39,681 nt of DNA, taken from assembly GCA_017560085.1 (NCBI GenBank), contig JAFYPA010000019.1, positions 1 through 39,681 on the forward strand, read 5' to 3'. The stretch is from Clostridia bacterium (lineage in GTDB: Bacteria > Bacillota > Clostridia > Oscillospirales > CAG-382). Positions 35,603-39,681 of the stretch are shown here, one piece after another (the first letter of the stretch is position 1; each line of letters begins with the position of its first letter). A program made the position numbers and the translations under genes. The notes under the pieces were generated by a model that was given only the letters and a program-made list of their open reading frames with translations, was not told the origin of the DNA and searched no databases.

Positions 35603-35616
35603 GAGGAGGGAAAAAT

Positions 35617-36894
35617 ATGAGCTTTGAAATATTTGAAAACAAAAGTATAGACGAAAAGTATTACTATAAAAAGCACAAAAGCGGTCTTGATGTTTACGTT
35701 ATTCCGAAGAATCACGGCACGGGCTATGCGGTATTCGGAACGAAGTTCGGCTCTATCGACAACAACTTTAGAGTCAACGGCGAGGAAATGAGAATCCCCG
35801 ACGGCATCGCTCACTTCCTTGAGCACAAGATGTTTGAAAATGAGGACGGAATCGATACCTTCAAGAAGTACGCAAAGTACGGTGCAAGCGCAAACGCTTA
35901 CACAAGCTCCGATATCACGGTATATCTCTTCTCCGCTACGGCAAATATGACGGAGAATCTTGAAATACTTCTCGACTTCGTTTCCCATCCTTACTTCACA
36001 AAGGAAACGGTTGACAAGGAGCAGGGCATCATCGGTCAGGAAATCAGAATGTACGATGACAACCCCAACTGGAGACTTTATTTCAATATGCTCCGTGCGA
36101 TGTACAAGAATCATCCCGTTAACATTGATACGGCAGGTACTGTTGAAACAATAGCGGAAATCACGGCGGAAACTCTTCATAAGACATACGCTACATTCTA
36201 TAATCTTCGCAATATGGCTCTTTGCGTATGTGCGGACATTACTCCCGAGGAAGTGGAAAAGGTCTGCGATGCGGTACTGAAGGAAGCACCCGAGCTCAAT
36301 GTCGAAAGAATTTATCCCGATGAGCCCAAAGCTGTAAATCTTCCCGAGATAAGCGAAAAAATGCAGGTTTCCATGCCTATGTTTGCTGTGGGCATCAAGG
36401 ATCCCGTTCAGCTTGAGGAGGGCGAGGCTCTGGCTAAAAAGAGTGCGGAAATGAGCATTATTCTCCGCATTATCTTCGGTAAGGCGAGCGACTTCTATTC
36501 AAGGCTTTATTCCGACGGTACGGTAAACAGCTCATTCTCTGCGGCATTTGATGCACACTCGGCGTTCTCATATACGGAAATTTCGGGTCTTGCAAAGGAT
36601 CCCGACAAGGTTTACGGTGAGATTCTTGCGGAAATCGAAAGATACAAGGAAAAGGGCATTGACGAGGAAGAATTCAACCGAGCAAAGCGTGCTCTTTATG
36701 CGGCAAGCGTAAGAGTATTCGACAGCACGGACGATATTGCAAACTCCTTCCTTGCATACCTCTTCTGCGGATGCAATCTTTTCTCGGAATCCTCCGTTAT
36801 TGCATCGGTTACTCTCGATGAAGTAAACGCAAGACTTAAGACGGCATTCCCCAAGGAGGCGTTCGCGCTCTCCAAGGTGCTTCCTCTTGAATAA
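35617..36894 (+). CDS. M16 zinc peptidase (YmfH-like)
   Basis: This 425-residue protein carries the inverted zinc motif HFLEH (HxxEH) in IPDGIAHFLEHKMFE near residue 68, with the downstream Glu in VDKEQGIIGQEIRMY. NAYTSSDITVYLFSA and DNPNWRLYFNML are family-typical. It is the active subunit of the pair. The start ATG 35617 is 6 nt after GAGGAGGG. The gene is 22 bp before lgt. It probably forms a heterodimer with the upstream protein and degrades or processes peptides. The homologous AlbE/AlbF pair works in bacteriocin processing in Bacillus, but no such cluster is seen here, so a general role is more likely. Confidence 0.9.
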   Translation: MSFEIFENKSIDEKYYYKKHKSGLDVYVIPKNHGTGYAVFGTKFGSIDNNFRVNGEEMRIPDGIAHFLEHKMFENEDGIDTFKKYAKYGASANAYTSSDITVYLFSATANMTENLEILLDFVSHPYFTKETVDKEQGIIGQEIRMYDDNPNWRLYFNMLRAMYKNHPVNIDTAGTVETIAEITAETLHKTYATFYNLRNMALCVCADITPEEVEKVCDAVLKEAPELNVERIYPDEPKAVNLPEISEKMQVSMPMFAVGIKDPVQLEEGEALAKKSAEMSIILRIIFGKASDFYSRLYSDGTVNSSFSAAFDAHSAFSYTEISGLAKDPDKVYGEILAEIERYKEKGIDEEEFNRAKRALYAASVRVFDSTDDIANSFLAYLFCGCNLFSESSVIASVTLDEVNARLKTAFPKEAFALSKVLPLE

Positions 36895-36915
36895 TCGGAA
36901 AGGAACGGCTTTTAT

Positions 36916-37923
36916 ATGACAGTAACACAGGTTTCCTTTCCCGGGATATTCGGCGACACGGTATTTGCCATAAATCCCGTTGCGATTTCGGCCTTCGGGC
37001 TTGAGATTCGCTGGTACGGGCTTATAATCTGCATAGGAATTATTCTGACGGTTATGAATGTAATCCGTGTGGGTAAGCGCGAGGGACTTACCACCGACGA
37101 TGTTCTGGACTACGCTCTGTGGGTTGTACCCTGCGGAATCATCGGAGCGAGAGCTTACTATGTTCTTACCTCCCTTTCCGAGTACAAGTCCTTCCTCGAG
37201 GCTATAGCCATATGGAACGGCGGACTTGCAATATACGGCGGAATCATAGGCGGTGCGATTGCGGCACTTGCGGTATCGCTTGCAAAGAAAATCAGATTTG
37301 TAAAAATTGCGGATGCGATAGGCGCTTCCATCTTCATCGGTCAGATGATAGGCAGATGGGGTAACTTCTGCAACGGTGAGGCTTACGGCTCGCTTTCGGG
37401 CATTGATTTTCTCGGCAAATTCATTGAAACACCGAGCCTTGCGGACAGCTACCCGCTTCGTATGGTGGTGCATTCCGCATCAAGCTACGGAGTTGAGGTT
37501 GTACATCCTACGTTTCTTTATGAGTCGCTGTGGAATCTTCTCGGATTCATTATTGTGGCGGTATTCTATAAGAAGAAAAAATTCGACGGGCAGATTATTC
37601 TTTCCTATCTCGGCTGGTACGGCTTCGGAAGATTCTTCATTGAGGGACTTCGCACGGACAGCCTTTATCTCGGCAATACGGGAATAAGAATTTCACAGCT
37701 TCTTGCACTTCTTACATTTATTTTTGCGGTAGCAATTACAGTCATTATGCTCGCAAGAACAAAAAAAGAGGCTCTTGATGAGGGCGAATACGAAAGTCAG
37801 TTCGGTGTTCGTGCGGAAGAAGCAACAACAGAGGCAGAAAAAGAAATCTCCGCAGAAATTACGGAGAACACCACAGATACAAACAATACAACGGAGGAAA
37901 CAACAAATGGCACAGATAATTGA
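36916..37923 (+). CDS. lgt: Prolipoprotein diacylglyceryl transferase
   Basis: This 335-residue membrane enzyme attaches diacylglycerol to the lipobox Cys of prolipoproteins. Motifs include IRWYGLIICIGI, GIIGARAYYVL, NGGLAIYGGIIGG, the signature IGRWGNFCNGEAYG and HPTFLYESLWNL, with a late GRFFIEGLRTDSL. The residue matching E. coli His103 is Tyr (IYGG), which is common in Clostridia. About 50 extra residues at the C-terminus form an acidic Thr/Glu/Asn-rich tail without a membrane segment. The gene overlaps folD by 17 bp, implying coupled translation. A client protein, the amino acid binding lipoprotein, is encoded nearby. Start ATG 36916 follows GGAAAGGA with a longer gap. Confidence 0.95.
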   Translation: MTVTQVSFPGIFGDTVFAINPVAISAFGLEIRWYGLIICIGIILTVMNVIRVGKREGLTTDDVLDYALWVVPCGIIGARAYYVLTSLSEYKSFLEAIAIWNGGLAIYGGIIGGAIAALAVSLAKKIRFVKIADAIGASIFIGQMIGRWGNFCNGEAYGSLSGIDFLGKFIETPSLADSYPLRMVVHSASSYGVEVVHPTFLYESLWNLLGFIIVAVFYKKKKFDGQIILSYLGWYGFGRFFIEGLRTDSLYLGNTGIRISQLLALLTFIFAVAITVIMLARTKKEALDEGEYESQFGVRAEEATTEAEKEISAEITENTTDTNNTTEETTNGTDN

Positions 37924-38761
37924 CGGAAAGCTCACAAGTGCGACAATCAGAGAAGAAATCAAGGCGGAAGCGGCTGCTCTCACAGCCAAGGGCACACAGC
38001 CCGGTCTTGCGGTAATAATCGTAGGTGAGGACCCCGCATCACAGATATATGTAAGAAACAAGGAAAAGGCCTGCGACGAGGTTGGCTTCTATTCGGAAAA
38101 GTATGCTCTTCCCGCAGAAACAACAGAGGCAGAGCTTACTGCACTTATTGACAAGCTCAACAAGGACGATAAGATTCACGGTATTCTCGTTCAGTCTCCC
38201 CTTCCCAGGCACCTTGACGAAAAGAGAATTGTGGCTCAGATTCTCCCCATAAAGGATGTTGACGCATTCTCCGAGGAAAACGTTGGTAAGATTACACTCG
38301 GCACACCCAGATTCCTCCCCTGCACTCCCGCGGGAATTATGGAGCTTTTAAAGAGATACAACATAGAAACAAAGGGTAAGCACGCAGTTGTTGTCGGCAG
38401 AAGCAACATTGTCGGAAAGCCTATGGGACTTCTTCTTCTGGGTGCTGACTGTACGGTTACAACCTGCCATTCAAGAACGGTTGACCTTGCGAAGTACACA
38501 AGAGATGCCGACATTCTCGTTGCGGCGGTAGGTAAGTCCAAGCTTATCAAGGGCGATATGGTAAAGGACGGCGCTGTTATCATTGACGTCGGAATGAACA
38601 GAGACGAAAACGGCAAGCTTACGGGCGACGTTGACTACGCCGAATGCGAGCCCAAGGCATCCTACATCACCCCCGTTCCCGGAGGCGTAGGTCCTATGAC
38701 AATCACTATGCTTCTTCAGAACACACTCGTAAGTGCAAAGGAAGCAGCAGAAAAGAAATAA
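37907..38761 (+). CDS. folD: Methylenetetrahydrofolate dehydrogenase/cyclohydrolase
   Basis: The 284-residue bifunctional enzyme interconverts 5,10-methylene-THF and 10-formyl-THF in one-carbon metabolism, in the cytoplasm. Clear motifs are YVRNKEKACDEVG (catalytic Tyr and Lys), GILVQSPLPRHL, KDVDAFSEENVGK, FLPCTPAGIMELL, VVGRSNIVGKPMG (NADP site) and ITPVPGGVGPMT. Start ATG 37907 lies inside the lgt end with GGAGG 9 nt upstream; the frame is open further upstream in lgt, but that part is not FolD-like. Length is standard. aroK follows 13 bp after the stop. Confidence 0.97.
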   Translation: MAQIIDGKLTSATIREEIKAEAAALTAKGTQPGLAVIIVGEDPASQIYVRNKEKACDEVGFYSEKYALPAETTEAELTALIDKLNKDDKIHGILVQSPLPRHLDEKRIVAQILPIKDVDAFSEENVGKITLGTPRFLPCTPAGIMELLKRYNIETKGKHAVVVGRSNIVGKPMGLLLLGADCTVTTCHSRTVDLAKYTRDADILVAAVGKSKLIKGDMVKDGAVIIDVGMNRDENGKLTGDVDYAECEPKASYITPVPGGVGPMTITMLLQNTLVSAKEAAEKK

Positions 38762-38774
38762 TCGGAGAAAAGCA

Positions 38775-39290
38775 TTGAAAAACATAATTCTCATTGGTAT
38801 GCCCGGCTGCGGAAAGAGTACACTGGGCGTACTTCTTGCAAAAACACTGGGCTATGAATTCATAGACACCGACCTTATCATTCAGAAAAACACGGGCAGA
38901 CTTCTTCACAAAATAGTGGAGGAGGACGGCAAGGAATCATTTCTTGACATTGAAAGAGATGCCATACTGACTCTCACTCAGTCGGAGAACACCATTATCG
39001 CCACGGGTGGCAGTGCTGTGCTTCGAGAAGAGGCTATGGAGCACCTCAAGAAAAACGGTATTGTGGTATATCTGTCACTCCCCTATCTTGCGGTATCCAA
39101 GCGCATACGCAATATAAAAACGAGGGGTATAGCCTTCGGTGAGGATGAGACGCTTCGTGACATATACAATCAGAGGCTTCCCTATTATGAAAGGTATGCG
39201 GATATCACTATGCGATGCGACCTTGCAAGTGTAGAGAAGAACGTTACCAGGATTGTGGATATACTTCGCAAAAAAGGTTACATAGAATAA
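38775..39290 (+). CDS. aroK: Shikimate kinase
   Basis: The 171-residue P-loop kinase phosphorylates shikimate in aromatic amino acid synthesis. Motifs: Walker A LIGMPGCGKSTLG, the substrate Asp in FIDTDLIIQKNTG, Arg in DIERDAIL, the shikimate-binding Gly-Gly in IIATGGSAVL, the lid region, and the adenine/shikimate-contact RLPYYERYAD. I chose the TTG at 38775, 7 nt after CGGAG, since it puts the start right before the first beta strand; an upstream in-frame ATG lies inside folD. It ends the cluster before a strong terminator. Confidence 0.93.
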   Translation: MKNIILIGMPGCGKSTLGVLLAKTLGYEFIDTDLIIQKNTGRLLHKIVEEDGKESFLDIERDAILTLTQSENTIIATGGSAVLREEAMEHLKKNGIVVYLSLPYLAVSKRIRNIKTRGIAFGEDETLRDIYNQRLPYYERYADITMRCDLASVEKNVTRIVDILRKKGYIE

Positions 39291-39298
39291 AATAAAGG

Positions 39299-39337
39299 GC
39301 TGTACGGTGTGGGTAATCGTACAGCTTTGTTTTTTGT
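39299..39337 (+). terminator. Intrinsic terminator after aroK
   Basis: Perfect 8-bp stem GCTGTACG/CGTACAGC with an 11-nt loop, followed by TTTGTTTTTTG, 8 bp after the aroK stop. Confidence 0.9.
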
Positions 39338-39356
39338 GTAAAAAGGGAAATTGTTG

Positions 39357-39542
39357 TTTATCGCTCTGTTGTAGGTGTATCACGGGGAAGAATTCGGAGA
39401 ATTCTTCCGAAGACCGCTTGCGGTCTTGGCGGTCTTGACGGTCTTTGTAGGGGGTGTGGTGCATTGCCACAAACAAAGCGAAAACGACGAGCAACGGAAC
39501 GACACATAGGTCGTTCCCTACAATCCACAACAGAGCGACAAA
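39357..39542. repeat. Hairpin-rich intergenic element with 16-bp terminal inverted repeats
   Basis: TTTATCGCTCTGTTGT (39357-39372) and ACAACAGAGCGACAAA (39527-39542) pair at 15 of 16 positions. Between them are GGAAGAATT/AATTCTTCC (39386-39408), GACCGC-TT-GCGGTC (39412-39425), three CGGTCTT copies at 9-bp steps (39421-39446), GTGG/CCAC (39456-39470), GGAACGAC/GTCGTTCC (39496-39517) and a nested TTGTAGGG/CCCTACAA pair (39445-39452 with 39516-39523). No ORF is credible. It resembles a miniature inverted-repeat element or a structured RNA. Confidence 0.6.
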
Positions 39543-39547
39543 CCCAA

Positions 39548-39681
39548 ATTTTGCATTTTACATTTTGCATTTTGCATTGTGCATTTCGGTGCAACGCACC
39601 GATAAACCCCAATTTAATCAAAATGAAGATTGCAAAGCAATCAACCTCGATTATGCATTATGCATTATGCATTATGCATTC
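39548..39681. repeat. Two heptamer arrays flanking two hairpins
   Basis: Five heptamers of the ATTTTGC type run from 39548 to 39582, and four copies of ATTATGC from 39650 to 39677, where the window ends. Between them lie CGGTGC-AAC-GCACCG (39587-39601) and GATTGC-AAA-GCAATC (39628-39642). No gene is visible. The array may continue past the window. Confidence 0.7.

Noticed and set aside
37775..37906. N-terminal extension of FolD
   Set aside because: It lies in another frame of the lgt end and is Lys/Gln-rich and unlike FolD; the ATG at 37907 fits the family length.
39548..39681. CRISPR array
   Set aside because: The repeats are 7-bp head-to-tail units without spacers.

Overview
The window looks like the chromosome of a low-to-mid-GC, Gram-positive Clostridia member, most like the Oscillospiraceae/Ruminococcaceae of gut or rumen. 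The reasons are strong AGGAGG-type ribosome sites, consensus sigma-A promoters with 17-bp spacers, an S-layer (SLH) anchored giant protein, a dockerin-ended secreted protein, hemicellulose side-chain esterases, and a YmfF/YmfH-type M16 pair beside lgt. The species is not identifiable from sequence alone.

Layout. (1) 1-18809, minus strand: a three-gene surface operon, in transcription order a protein O-mannosyltransferase (PMT/GT39), a 2686-residue secreted Ig-like repeat protein, and a >2959-residue protein with Thr/Pro/Gly linkers, six exact 105-residue repeats and C-terminal SLH domains, cut by the window edge. (2) 18810-21097: a divergent LytTR response regulator and AgrC-like histidine kinase; the shared intergenic region has a two-copy 20-bp-period direct repeat that could be the LytTR operator for both directions. 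(3) 21134-26222: a 5-kb islet bounded by 85-bp direct repeats made of a tRNA-Leu 3' end plus its terminator hairpin. It carries an AraC regulator and a 1145-residue secreted beta-helix/dockerin protein whose promoters share a two-part motif at identical spacing. (4) 26208-31388, minus strand: the intact tRNA-Leu(UAG), a 72-residue small protein, a CE15-like glucuronoyl esterase with a SASA-type acetylesterase, and a polar amino acid ABC transporter (binding lipoprotein, permease, ATPase). (5) 31435-34170, plus strand: a compact, C-terminally shortened NdvB-like protein (GT84 plus part of the glycoamylase region). (6) 34307-39290, plus strand: two M16 peptidase-family proteins, lgt, folD and aroK. 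(7) 39299-39681: a terminator, then a hairpin-rich intergenic repeat with two heptamer arrays.

Main hypothesis: regions 1 and 2 may form one system, a peptide-sensing LytTR two-component pair controlling a cell-surface operon that encodes its own mannosyltransferase and very large S-layer-associated substrates. Region 3 looks like a separate acquired or duplicated AraC-controlled surface module. All product assignments come from reading motifs by eye; no database search was run.
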